Below, in pieces: positions 17,517 to 26,377 of a stretch of DNA of 64,000 nucleotides; the stretch's first letter is position 1, and each line of letters opens with the position of its first letter. The notes below the pieces were generated by a model. That model searched no databases, was not told the origin of the DNA, and saw nothing but the letters and a program-made list of their open reading frames with translations. The stretch comes from Nitrobacter sp. Nb-311A (GTDB lineage: Bacteria; Pseudomonadota; Alphaproteobacteria; Rhizobiales; Xanthobacteraceae). The stretch is from assembly GCF_000152905.1 (NCBI RefSeq), contig NZ_AAMY01000008.1, forward strand, positions 53,974 to 117,973, read 5' to 3'. The translations under genes were made by a program, and so were the position numbers.

Positions 17517-19397
17517 TCAGCCCCAACCCATCGCCAGCGCGACGCGATAGGTGACGAACGCCGCCAGATACGCCATCGACAGCATATAGAAGAACGTGAT
17601 CAGCACCCAACGCCACCCGCCGGTCTCGCGCTTGATGACGGCAAGCGTCGAGGCGCATTGCGGCGCAAAGACATACCATGCGAGAAACGCCAACGCCGTC
17701 GCGAAACTCCATTGCCCGGCCAGCATGTGACCGACCTGCTCCGCCGCCTCGTTGCCCCCTTCGATGGCATAGACGGTACCGAGTGAAGCGACCGCCACCT
17801 CGCGCGCAGCCATGCCGGGAATAAGAGCGACGCTGATCTGCCAGTTGAAGCCGATCGGCGCGAGCACAGGTTCGATCCAGCGGCCGATCATGGCTGCAAG
17901 GCTGAAATCGATCGCAGGCTCGGTGGCGCCCGCGGGTGGACGCGGGAACGATGCCAGAAACCAGATCAGAACCATCATGGAAAAGATCGTCGTGCCGGCG
18001 CGCTTCAGGAACGCCATCGCGCGCTGATAAAGATTCATCAGCACGCTGCGCAACTGCGGCAGCTTGTAATCCGGCAGTTCCAGCATGAAGGGCGGCGTCG
18101 CGCTGTCACGCCAGAAAAAGTGGTTGGCCACGAACGACACCGCGAGCGCGCTGAAGATGCCCGCTGCATAGAGGCCGAACATCACGAGCCCCTGCAATCC
18201 GAGAATGCCGAGCACCGGCTTGTTCGGCACAAAAGCCGCGATGATCAACGTATAGACCGGGATGCGCGCCGAGCAGGTCATCAGGGGTGCGACCATGATG
18301 GTGGTCAGCCGGTCGCGCTTGTTGTCGATCACCCGCGTCGCCATGATCCCTGGAATCGCGCAGGCAAAACTCGACAGCAGCGGGATGAAGGCGCGGCCGT
18401 GCAGTCCGGCGCCGCCCATGATGCGATCCATCAGGAAGGCCGCGCGCGCCATGTAGCCGAGGTCTTCGAGCAGCAGGATGAACAGGAACAGAATAAGGAT
18501 CTGCGGCAGGAACACGAGGACGCTGCCAACGCCCGAGATCACGCCGTTCTGGACGAAACTCTGCAGCAATCCTTCGGGCAGCACGGTCGCCGAAAACGCG
18601 CCGAGCGCGTCGAAGCCACCAGAGATCAGGTCCATCGCCGGTTCGGCCCAGGCGAACACGGCCTGGAACATAACGAATAACAGCAGAAGCAAGGCGACCA
18701 TTCCCCACACCGGATGCAGCAAAACGGCATCCACCCGCGTGGTCCATGTATCGGGCTTGGCCGGCTCGCTGACCGCGGCGCCGATCACGCGATCGGCCTC
18801 TCGCTGCGCTGCGCGCAGGTCGGATACGGCGGGCGTGGTCCACTCGCTCGCGACAATCTCCCCGGTCGGCTTGCCGGCGATGTCGTCGATCCGGCGCAGC
18901 AAATCGTCGATACCGCCGCGTCGCACGGCAGTCGATGTGACAGCCGGCACGCCAAGCTCCGCGGAGAGTTTGTCCAGATCAATGTCGACGCCGCGACGCC
19001 GCGCGATGTCGATCATGTTCAGCACCAAAAGCATCGGCCGGCGGACGCGCTTCAATTCGATCACGAGTCGCAGCGCCACGCGAAGATTGGTGGCGTCGGC
19101 CACGCAGAGCAGAAAGTCCGGCGGGCTTTCGCTGGCAAGCTTGCCGAGAATGACGTCGCGAGTGATGTCCTCGTCCGGGCTCCGGCCCCGCAATGAATAA
19201 GTCCCCGGCAGGTCGATCAGATCGACCCGGTGGCCGGATGCGGTGTGCAAAACTCCCGACTTACGCTCCACCGTGACGCCGGCATAGTTGGCCACTTTCT
19301 GGCGGCTGCCCGTGAGCGCGTTGAACAAGGCGGTCTTGCCGCAGTTGGGTGTTCCAACCAGCGCGATGCGCCAGTCATTCACATCGATTGCAGTCAT
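17517..19397 (-). CDS. feoB: Ferrous iron transporter FeoB
   Basis: FeoB imports Fe2+ through the inner membrane, gated by an N-terminal G-protein domain. The 626-residue protein has G1 GTPNCGKT (about 15-22), G3 DLPG, G4 NMID and a membrane region with duplicated Gate motifs (GSVLVFLPQILILFLFILLLEDLGYMARAAF and the second half after residue 440). It is shorter than the 700-770-residue E. coli form, mainly in the helical GDP-dissociation inhibitor region and the C-terminus. It overlaps feoA by four bases (ATGA), so the two are co-translated. No feoC is present. Confidence 0.94.
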   Translation of the reverse strand: MTAIDVNDWRIALVGTPNCGKTALFNALTGSRQKVANYAGVTVERKSGVLHTASGHRVDLIDLPGTYSLRGRSPDEDITRDVILGKLASESPPDFLLCVADATNLRVALRLVIELKRVRRPMLLVLNMIDIARRRGVDIDLDKLSAELGVPAVTSTAVRRGGIDDLLRRIDDIAGKPTGEIVASEWTTPAVSDLRAAQREADRVIGAAVSEPAKPDTWTTRVDAVLLHPVWGMVALLLLLFVMFQAVFAWAEPAMDLISGGFDALGAFSATVLPEGLLQSFVQNGVISGVGSVLVFLPQILILFLFILLLEDLGYMARAAFLMDRIMGGAGLHGRAFIPLLSSFACAIPGIMATRVIDNKRDRLTTIMVAPLMTCSARIPVYTLIIAAFVPNKPVLGILGLQGLVMFGLYAAGIFSALAVSFVANHFFWRDSATPPFMLELPDYKLPQLRSVLMNLYQRAMAFLKRAGTTIFSMMVLIWFLASFPRPPAGATEPAIDFSLAAMIGRWIEPVLAPIGFNWQISVALIPGMAAREVAVASLGTVYAIEGGNEAAEQVGHMLAGQWSFATALAFLAWYVFAPQCASTLAVIKRETGGWRWVLITFFYMLSMAYLAAFVTYRVALAMGWG

Positions 19398-19711
19398 GGA
19401 ACGGTTTTCGCGGCTCGGTCATGTTCACCGACCATGATCGCCATCGCTTCGCGCCGGCGCAGCGCTATCGTCGTGCCATTGACCCGGACCGCGATCGGAT
19501 CCCGGCCTATTGGTCCCTCATGCAGGATCTGAACCGACGCACCCTCGACGATGCCGAGTTCAAGAAGACGCCGCTCGATCTCGTTCGCCGACACGCCGAG
19601 GTGGTCACCGCCGACCATGATGGCGCTGACCCGGCCGCAAAAGCCGCGCTGCGCGAGGCCGAGCGGCGTGGTCTGCATGGCTTCAAGAGTTCTGGTATCG
19701 GGATCGGACAT
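19394..19711 (-). CDS. feoA: Ferrous iron transport accessory protein FeoA
   Basis: A 105-residue SH3-like protein needed for FeoB function. It has the family features RRLLELGIVEGASVQILHEGPIGRDPIAVRVNGTTIALRRREA, where the LELGIxEG turn and the final IALRR are typical. The N-terminal 30 residues (MSDPDTRTLEAMQ) exceed the usual FeoA. It is the first gene of feoAB and overlaps feoB by four bases. The 120-base region upstream contains AT-rich half-palindromes that could be an iron-regulator site, but no clear Fur or Irr box could be assigned. Confidence 0.88.
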   Translation of the reverse strand: MSDPDTRTLEAMQTTPLGLAQRGFCGRVSAIMVGGDHLGVSANEIERRLLELGIVEGASVQILHEGPIGRDPIAVRVNGTTIALRRREAMAIMVGEHDRAAKTVP

Positions 19712-19834
19712 GATGCTCGCTGACTGAGGGGACGACGCCGTGACTTATCCTATCCAGTGGATCAAGCTCTCGTGGGGGTCAAGACACAGAGCATTGATTG
19801 AACTTTGCTAGAATGATTAAAAACAAAGGGCATC

Positions 19835-20692
19835 TCAGGTCGCAGGCTGAGATGTCCGGAGATCGGTCTCGACCAGCTTACGCAACTCCTGCGTCACCGC
19901 GGGACGCAACTCGAACCACAGTTCGAATCCGCGCACAGCCTGATGCAGCAGCATCCCGAGGCCATCCGCGGTTCTAAGGCCTCGCGCCCTCGCCGCCGCC
20001 AGCAATGGCGTTTCCAGAGGAACATAGACGAGATCGGCGACCACCGCCTCCCGCGGCAGCAGCGGCAACTCGATATGAAGTGGCGGCTGCCCGGTCATGC
20101 CGAGCGACGTGGTATTCACGAGCAGACCGATGCGCGGCAACACATCGCCAAGCGTGTTCCAAGCCGCCGGGACAACCGTCGTCCCGAATTGATCCGCAAG
20201 CAGTTGCGCTCTTTCCATCGTGCGGTTGACAAGATGGATGCGCCTGATGCCCCGCTCGATCAAGCCAAACACCACGGCCCGCGACGATCCCCCGGCGCCA
20301 AGCACCAGCGCCTCTTCGATGCGGTCCCAGCCCGGCGCGACGGCATCCAGATTGCCGATGAAACCCTCGACATCGGTATTGGTGGACCGCAGGGTAGTGC
20401 CTTCATAATAAAGTGTGTTGGCGGCGCCGACGGCTCTCGCGCGCTCGTCCGGCTCCGTTAATTGCAGCGCACGTTCCTTGTGCGGGATCGTGACATTGGC
20501 GCCGACAAAGCCGCGCGCCGAGAGATGCATGACGAATTCGGCGAATCCTTCAGGCGGAATCGCCTCAATACTGTAGCCGCCCTTTATTCGGTGCAAGCGC
20601 AGCCAATAGTGATGGATCAGGGGCGAGCGCGAATGCGCCGCGGGCCATCCGATCAGGCAGGCGGCCCGGCCTGTTGTCTCGGCTGTCATCAT
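19835..20692 (-). CDS. aroE: Shikimate dehydrogenase
   Basis: AroE reduces 3-dehydroshikimate to shikimate with NADPH in aromatic amino-acid synthesis. The 285-residue protein has the substrate pocket LIGWPAAHSRSPLIHHYWL, the catalytic Lys in NVTIPHKERAL, the nucleotide loop LGAGGSSRAVVFGL, the NRT segment and the VADLVYVPLETPLLAAARARG end. Three in-frame ATGs lie at 20701, 20692 and 20689; 20692 was chosen because a GGAA lies six bases upstream. The usual alphaproteobacterial partners maf, coaE and dnaQ are not adjacent. Confidence 0.93.
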   Translation of the reverse strand: MMTAETTGRAACLIGWPAAHSRSPLIHHYWLRLHRIKGGYSIEAIPPEGFAEFVMHLSARGFVGANVTIPHKERALQLTEPDERARAVGAANTLYYEGTTLRSTNTDVEGFIGNLDAVAPGWDRIEEALVLGAGGSSRAVVFGLIERGIRRIHLVNRTMERAQLLADQFGTTVVPAAWNTLGDVLPRIGLLVNTTSLGMTGQPPLHIELPLLPREAVVADLVYVPLETPLLAAARARGLRTADGLGMLLHQAVRGFELWFELRPAVTQELRKLVETDLRTSQPAT

Positions 20693-21201
20693 GGGTTCCA
20701 TTGTATGATACGCCCGACCATCAGGCGAACCACCGGATGACATCGTGAAAGCTGCGGCGCCTGTCAATGCCGGTCGGCGAAGTCGTCCGTGCGGCAACAT
20801 AGGCCCCGACATGGAGCACGGCGGCAGGCTGCGCGCTCATCGCGAGACGTCTTGATATCAGCGGCCACCAGGGGTGGCTTCCCCGTGTCGATGGCGGCCG
20901 CGACGCCGTGGGTCAGGAACTCCAGCGCACCGCAGGCGACGCGGTCGCGCGGATCACGCCCTCTTAGTCAGATTATCACTGACCGATGACGCGCTGGGAA
21001 GGCGGCGCACTCTCGACGCGAGAGCCCCGCTTCTGAATGAAGCAGAAGCAGGGTTCAGGATAGCGCCTTCGGGCTCAACCCGATAATTCTTCTGTCGATA
21101 ACGGGATGCGCGGGCCATAGGCGGCCGAACAACATCGCTGTTCGAACAGGCTATCCCCCGCGCATATTGCAAAGCACGGACACGGAGCCGCGCAGTCGCG
21201 C
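20693..21201. other. Intergenic region with a short degraded frame and a hairpin
   Basis: About 500 bases. On the minus strand a frame without a start codon (about 20765 to 20970) reads RDPRDRVACGALEFLTHGVAAAIDTGKPPLVAADI and then loses protein-like character, which suggests a decayed gene fragment; I could not identify the parent. A hairpin with arms CCCCGCTTCTG and CAGAAGCAGGG lies at about 21024-21052. No intact gene was found. Confidence 0.4.
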
Positions 21202-22020
21202 CTACTCCCGCTGTAGGGTATGCGTGAAGTACCACAGGGTGCCGTTGAGCACCATCGCGCCCAGGATATTGCCGATGGTGACCGGAACCTGATTCCAAAT
21301 CCACCACTCGTAAATGGTCACGTTGGCGCCGGAGAGAATGGCGGTTGGGAAGAGCCACATATTGACCACGGTGTGCTCGAAGCCCAGCGCAAAGAACATC
21401 CCGATCGGGATCCACATCAGCACCACACGGCCCACGGTGCTGCGCGTGGCTTTGGACATGACAGACCCCAGGCTCACCAGCCAGTTACAAAGCACGCCCT
21501 TGCCAATCGCGGCGCACCAGCCAATTACGCCGTAATGGACATAGCTCACTTTGGTTTCCGCAACGTGGGCGATGACTTTGAGCATGCTGTCCGGCGGGAT
21601 GGCGCCGCCCTTCGTTAAGGAGAACCACAACAGCCAGCCGAAGAATATGCCTCCGAGCAGATTGCCGCCGAGGGTCCAGAACCAGTTGCGGACGAGTTGC
21701 ATTGGCGTGATCGTCCCGGCGTACATGCCGATCGGCATTGTCGCAAAACTGCCGGTCGCCATCTCCAGGCCGAGGAAGCTCAGCGTGACGTAACCCGCCG
21801 GGAAGACAAGTCCGGCTACCGCGAGCGGTATGCCTGCTGCAACCATGGCGAAGGTCACGCAGGCTCCATAGGCCAGAAAGGGTGTACACAAGAAACCGCG
21901 AATGAGTAGGTGAATAGTACCGAACTTGGCCTTCTTGGCGGCATCCGCCGCCAGCGCCGCACCCATGTCGGACGGCGGCACCGTTTCGATTACAACGCTG
22001 GCGTTCGCATAATCGGCCAT
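21202..22020 (-). CDS. Formate/nitrite transporter family (FocA/NirC) channel
   Basis: A 272-residue inner-membrane channel of the FNT family, which forms pentamers conducting formate, nitrite or related anions. Visible are six hydrophobic spans, the GLVFPAGYVTLSFLGLEMATGSFATMPIGMYAG region of the central pore, the LVRNWFWTLGGNLLGG segment and the GIGWCAAIGKGVLCNWLV-like block. The VxxGF/NMW element appears as GFEHTVVNMWLFP, where the FEHTVxNM motif is family-diagnostic. The gene is alone, without nirBD or focB/pfl. If the organism is a nitrite oxidiser, nitrite passage is plausible, but the substrate cannot be read from sequence. A 12-bp palindrome lies about 70-85 bases upstream. Confidence 0.88.
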   Translation of the reverse strand: MADYANASVVIETVPPSDMGAALAADAAKKAKFGTIHLLIRGFLCTPFLAYGACVTFAMVAAGIPLAVAGLVFPAGYVTLSFLGLEMATGSFATMPIGMYAGTITPMQLVRNWFWTLGGNLLGGIFFGWLLWFSLTKGGAIPPDSMLKVIAHVAETKVSYVHYGVIGWCAAIGKGVLCNWLVSLGSVMSKATRSTVGRVVLMWIPIGMFFALGFEHTVVNMWLFPTAILSGANVTIYEWWIWNQVPVTIGNILGAMVLNGTLWYFTHTLQRE

Positions 22021-22091
22021 TGCGTTCCCCCCTGCATTTGATTTTTCCGGTCGCCGCCGAGCAGGCGCCGCCGCTATCGCTCAAATGCATA

Positions 22092-22103
22092 TCAGATATC
22101 TGA
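22092..22103. promoter_or_regulatory. 12-bp palindrome upstream of the FNT channel gene
   Basis: TCAGATATCTGA is a perfect palindrome located 72-83 bases before the channel start codon, in an AT-richer patch. The position suits an operator. It does not match FNR (TTGAT-N4-ATCAA) or NtrC consensus sites. Confidence 0.4.
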
Positions 22104-22229
22104 ATATCGCGCAATGTCGAGACGAAGTGTCACAGGCGAATCGAACTTGACGCGGCGCAGAAACTCGTCGGGCGCTCCAAACACCACGCGCGGCCGATCC
22201 GCAGCACACGACTGCGGAGCGCGGCGCAC
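22092..22229 (-). CDS. Possible 45-residue small protein or gene remnant
   Basis: Between the large TPR protein and the FNT channel, a GTG-initiated frame encodes a 45-residue peptide with protein-like composition in its second half (VVFGAPDEFLRRVKFD, then SPVTLRLDIARYSDI). No good ribosome site is seen and the first ten residues look random, so it may be the end of a decayed gene. Its stop codon lies inside the 12-bp palindrome. Not recognised. Confidence 0.25.
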   Translation of the reverse strand: MRRAPQSCAADRPRVVFGAPDEFLRRVKFDSPVTLRLDIARYSDI

Positions 22230-22259
22230 TCATCTTCGTTTATCTGCGGGGCGAACCGA

Positions 22260-25200
22260 TTAATCCGTCAATGTCGCAATCTGTTCGGTGAACCAGTCCA
22301 GATCTTTTTTCCAACCGGCATTGTCGGGTGCGCGCATGACAACCCGTTCCATGGCAGCTTGTCCCTGCCGCAACGCGGCCAGCGCGTTGTTGTGATCGTT
22401 GGACCGGCGATACATCTCCGCCAAGTGCCCCTGGCTTACGGCAACACCCCGCTGCAGATCGACGTTACCGGGATCGGCAAGCGACAGCCGCTCCATAATC
22501 GCAAGTCCTTCAAGAAAGGATTTCTCGGCCTCCTCAAGATTGCCCTGCGCTTCCAGCACTTCGCCGATACGATCGTAAGATACCGTCAGATCGCGCTGCC
22601 AGCCGATGTTGTCAGGATCGCGCTGCGCCAGCTGTTTCCTGATCTCAAGCCCCGCGCGGAAGGATTTCAGCGCCTCATCCGGTTCGCTCTGTGCTTCCAG
22701 CACGTCGCCGATACAATCGTGCGACACCGACAGACTGCGCTGCCAGTTGACGTTATCGGGATCGTTGCGCGCCAGCCGCTCTCTGATCGCGAGGCCCGCG
22801 CGATAGGATTTCAGCGCCTCGGGCAGATTACCCTGCGCCATCTGCACGTCGCCGACTTTCTCATAGGAAACGGACAGATCGCGCTGCCAGCCGGCGTTGC
22901 CCGGGTCGATCCGCGCCAGTCGCTCGGCAATCGCGAACTGGTCCTGGAAGGATTGCAGCGCATCGCCCATATTGTCCTGAGCCATCAGCACGTCGCCGAT
23001 GCGATCGTAGGACACCGCCAGACCGCGCTGCCAGTCAACATTGTCGGGGTCGGCATTTGCCAGACGTTGCCTGATCGTCAGACCTTCATGGAAGGATTTC
23101 AACGCGTCGGACAGACTGCTCTGCGCCACATGCACGTCGCCGATCTTGGCATGCGACACCGACAGATCACGTTGCCACCCGACATTTTCGGGCTCGGTGC
23201 GCACCAGCTGCTGGGCGATCTCAAGCCCTGTGCGGAAAGATTTCAACGCGTCGGCTAGCTTGCCCTGCGCCACCAGCACGTCTCCGATACGATCATGAGA
23301 GATTGACAGACTGCGCTGCCAGCTCGTGTTATCGGGATGAGCCTTGGCGACCCGCTCTTTGATCGTGAGCCCGTTGCGGAAGAATTCAAGAGACTCCGGC
23401 AGCTTCCCCTGCGCCAACAGCACGTCGCCCACGCGGTCGTAAGCGAGCGTCCGGTCGCGCTGCCATTTATTGTCGTCTGTGTCGGCGCCGCGCGCCAGCC
23501 GCTCGGTGATTTCGAGCTGGCTTTGGAACGCTCCCAGGGCCTCCGGGAGATTGCCCTGCGCCATCAGCCCTTCACCGATCTTCTCGTAACACAGCGACAG
23601 CTCGCTCTGCAGGTCGGCGTCGCCCGGGGCGCCGTTCGCCAGCCGCTCGACAATGGCAAGCTGCTTGCGGATTGACTCCAGCGCCTCGTCCAGTTTGCCT
23701 TGCGCCGCAAGCAGGTCGCCAATCTTCTCGTGCGAGATCGACAAATCGTGCTGCAACCCGGCATTGTCGGGATGCGCGTTCGTCAATTGCTCTCGAATCG
23801 CCAATCCATCACGGAAGGGCTTCAGCGCTTCAGGCAGTTTGCCCTGCGCCACCAGCACGTCGCCGACACGATCGTGCGCGACCGACAGATTGCGCTGCCA
23901 GCCGGCGTTGTCGGATTCGGCGCGCAGCAGTTGCTGGAACGTTTGTTCGATAGCATTCAAGACAATCAGGCGAACATCGGAAGGAATGTGCCGGCCCGCG
24001 ACATCGTCAAAATTGACAAGCAACCGCTCGGCCACGCCTGCGCGGACAGAATTATCGGGGTTCTCCAGCAAACGACATATCTCTCGGGCCGCGTTCGCCG
24101 GAGTGCCGGTCGCCGGCGAGATGATCGCATCAGCGAGCGCGTGCGTGGCGCCCCGCAGCTCCTTTTCACTAAGCGATGGATCGCCATAGTAGCGAGCCGC
24201 GCGGACCTTGTCGTTGCTTGCCAGAAGATGAACCATGGTTTCAGTCGCCCGCAGCGGGTCATCGGGCGCAAGCGTCAGAAGGTGATCTGCGATCAGCAGG
24301 TGCAGTTCGGGATTCGAAACGCGCAGCGCGGCAAGGCGCGAGCGCGCGGCGGCCCGCGCCTGGGCGTGGTTGAAATCCAGTTGCGCAAGATCGCCATGCT
24401 GCTGGATTTGGCTTCGGAACGAATTGCGCAGCGCAGCGAAACGCTTCTGGTCCCAGGCTTCGCCGCTGACCTGAGGCAACAATTGACGAAAGTCACTCTC
24501 GCGCCATCCCGTCCGGCCTGCCGAAAGCAGACCGATAAACGCAGCCGCGGTCGCCGGACCTAGCAGCGCGGCCGCGCTATCGAATGTCGCGCGATAGAGG
24601 AGCAGGATGTCCGTAGGCATTGCACCGACGGCGTCCAGCATCGCGTTCTGCAGGCGCTCCTCCGGAGGGCCAGCATATTCGCGCTGCATATCGGCAAAAT
24701 CACTGGTATCGAGCAGCGCGAGTTCCTCGAGCGCGACCATCAGCCACAACGGATTGGCCCAAGCCGACCCGCCCGCATGCTTCTTCGCGAGCAGCGCGTC
24801 AATCACCGGGGAGGCTAGCTTGCGCTGGTTGCGTTTGCACACCGCATCAATGATCGCTTCGGGCGCCTCCAGCGGCGGGAGAGTCAGCGCTTCCACGCCC
24901 GAGCGTTCGGTCAGCGCCTTGGAGGCGCCTCCGGCAAGGCCGGTGGCGACCAGGCGCGCATTGATCGGCCAGAGCCGCGGCAGCCAGGTCGTAAACTTCC
25001 CCCGCGAGGTCTTCTTGAACTGATCGATCGCGTCGATCAGGATAATGACGCGCCGTTGCGAGGCCATCCGCACGAGCAGCGACGCGAAAGCCCCCTCGAC
25101 AATCTCGGGGTCGATATTGTCGGCGAGGTCAACATCGCCAGCGCCGAGGGCGCTGCCGAGCTCGACAATCCAGCGGCGCAGCATGGCATCGATCGATGAA

Positions 25201-25502
25201 GCCCGCGGGGTGGCTTCCACGGCATGAGCGAGAACAAAAGCATCCGTTTCCTTCATGCGGCGGAGAAGCTCGCCGAATAGCGCGCTTTTGCCCGAACCCG
25301 GATCGCCAGTGATGCAGATCCCCCATGGCGCGCCTTCTTTCGTGGGGGAAAGCTCTCTGGCGGGGGAAAGACAGAGCTCGGTGACGCGAGCAAGGACCGA
25401 CTGCCTGCCGACAAAGTCGCGGGCGCGATCATTGGCAAAGCTTTCGAGCGCGTTGCGCTCCGCCTGCATCTCCTCGATCGTGCTGCTAACGGATACCGAC
25501 AT
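22260..25502 (-). CDS. Large STAND-type P-loop NTPase with TPR-like repeats
   Basis: A 1080-residue protein with an N-terminal ATPase module. Walker A GDPGSGKS is near 66-73 and Walker B VIILIDAID near 152-160, followed by winged-helix and helical arm regions typical of STAND signal ATPases. From about residue 525 to the end there are eleven complete 48-residue repeats and a partial twelfth, with consensus A-x-x-DPDN-x-xWQRDLSVSxDRIGDVLxAQGxL-x-EALxSFRxGLxIxERL, a TPR variant. Such proteins use the repeats to sense or bind partners and the ATPase to oligomerise. No effector domain (nuclease, TIR, protease) is present at the N-terminus. The start at 25502 (MSVSVSS) follows GTGAGG at eight bases. 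No partner gene is obvious. Confidence 0.82.
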   Translation of the reverse strand: MSVSVSSTIEEMQAERNALESFANDRARDFVGRQSVLARVTELCLSPARELSPTKEGAPWGICITGDPGSGKSALFGELLRRMKETDAFVLAHAVEATPRASSIDAMLRRWIVELGSALGAGDVDLADNIDPEIVEGAFASLLVRMASQRRVIILIDAIDQFKKTSRGKFTTWLPRLWPINARLVATGLAGGASKALTERSGVEALTLPPLEAPEAIIDAVCKRNQRKLASPVIDALLAKKHAGGSAWANPLWLMVALEELALLDTSDFADMQREYAGPPEERLQNAMLDAVGAMPTDILLLYRATFDSAAALLGPATAAAFIGLLSAGRTGWRESDFRQLLPQVSGEAWDQKRFAALRNSFRSQIQQHGDLAQLDFNHAQARAAARSRLAALRVSNPELHLLIADHLLTLAPDDPLRATETMVHLLASNDKVRAARYYGDPSLSEKELRGATHALADAIISPATGTPANAAREICRLLENPDNSVRAGVAERLLVNFDDVAGRHIPSDVRLIVLNAIEQTFQQLLRAESDNAGWQRNLSVAHDRVGDVLVAQGKLPEALKPFRDGLAIREQLTNAHPDNAGLQHDLSISHEKIGDLLAAQGKLDEALESIRKQLAIVERLANGAPGDADLQSELSLCYEKIGEGLMAQGNLPEALGAFQSQLEITERLARGADTDDNKWQRDRTLAYDRVGDVLLAQGKLPESLEFFRNGLTIKERVAKAHPDNTSWQRSLSISHDRIGDVLVAQGKLADALKSFRTGLEIAQQLVRTEPENVGWQRDLSVSHAKIGDVHVAQSSLSDALKSFHEGLTIRQRLANADPDNVDWQRGLAVSYDRIGDVLMAQDNMGDALQSFQDQFAIAERLARIDPGNAGWQRDLSVSYEKVGDVQMAQGNLPEALKSYRAGLAIRERLARNDPDNVNWQRSLSVSHDCIGDVLEAQSEPDEALKSFRAGLEIRKQLAQRDPDNIGWQRDLTVSYDRIGEVLEAQGNLEEAEKSFLEGLAIMERLSLADPGNVDLQRGVAVSQGHLAEMYRRSNDHNNALAALRQGQAAMERVVMRAPDNAGWKKDLDWFTEQIATLTD

Positions 25503-25523
25503 CGTGGAAACCTCACTGAACAA

Positions 25524-25970
25524 CTAGAGCCCTTCCGCTTCCAATGGAATCAGAAGCAGCCCCTATGATTTTGATTTGACGCGTTTTCTTCACGCGAACC
25601 GGTATCTCTCCTCGGGTCGAGCCGAGGACATGCTTCGCTCGGAAACGCCATGGTTTATAACATCGTCGTGGAGCTGGACAAATCCGAGGCTCGGTCTGTA
25701 CGGGCTTGAAACCATGGCGTCAACGTGCCTGGCCAAGCTGGAAATCAGAACAGCGAGGGAAAAGGCGCAGCACCCCCTGGCTCCCGCAAGCGGAGCGAGG
25801 CGGCCGGCAAACCGCCGTTGCATCGCACCATTATCGGGACGGCGGCCGAAAACGGCCGCAGATGCGAGCAGCGTTTTCGAGCGGAGCGGACACTGGTCCG
25901 CGTAAAGAAAACGCGTCAAATCAGGCTCATGGAGCCCCACTTCTGATTCGATCAAACGGGAAGGCCCTAG
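25524..25970. repeat. Inverted pair of dispersed repeats with CTAG ends (MITE-like composite)
   Basis: A left copy (25524 to about 25630, reverse) and a right copy (about 25871-25970, forward) of the GTTTTCGAGCG repeat face each other around roughly 240 bases. The outer ends are themselves inverted: CTAGAGCCCTTCCG at the left and CGGGAAGGCCCTAG at the right. The left copy carries an extra CCTCGGGTCGAGCCGAGG hairpin. The middle has no identifiable gene. The left end is 21 bases from the start of the NTPase gene and the right end supplies the stop codon of the 95-residue gene, so the composite fills the whole gap. Confidence 0.8.
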
Positions 25971-26254
25971 AAGTCCCGCCCCCTGGCGATCGCCGCGTCG
26001 AGTAGCTTCTCCGCGTTCTCGACGGCCTGCCTGAAGATTTCCGCCTCGTCCTGCAACGACATGCCGGTGATCGTGGAATTCTTGAGATCGCGGAGGCAGT
26101 TGTCTCGCAGCGCCATGAGGGACGTATCATCGAGGAGGTGCCCGCTGAGGACATATCGGATCAATTGGGCGGTAAAATTCTCGAACACAAGCGTGATCAT
26201 GCCCGCCTGGGCCGCACTGCGAGTTGCATTCTGGAGGATCTGCTTATCATCCAT
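25967..26254 (-). CDS. Small helical hypothetical protein, 95 residues
   Basis: Not recognised. The sequence is almost entirely helical (MDDKQILQNATRSAAQAGMITLVFENFTAQLIRYVL, then ALRDNCLRDLKNS and EIFRQAVENAEKLLDAAIARGRDF), with no membrane span. The stop codon falls within the CTAG at the edge of a repeat composite, so the original C-terminus may have been altered. The next gene upstream on the same strand is the DUF2478 gene, 123 bases away. Confidence 0.55.
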   Translation of the reverse strand: MDDKQILQNATRSAAQAGMITLVFENFTAQLIRYVLSGHLLDDTSLMALRDNCLRDLKNSTITGMSLQDEAEIFRQAVENAEKLLDAAIARGRDF

Positions 26255-26377
26255 CGCGTCGCTTCATCTGTTTTGTGCCAGAGAACTAAGATGTACGCCG
26301 GACTGTAAGACTAGCCTTTTCCAGCTCATCCAGCCAGCAGCCTTTCTTCGCCGATCCGTTGCAATCTGGCTTTTGAC

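Noticed and set aside
22260..25502. Calling the STAND NTPase an antiphage (Avs) system
   Set aside because: No effector domain and no defence neighbours were seen; the evidence supports only the ATPase-plus-TPR architecture.
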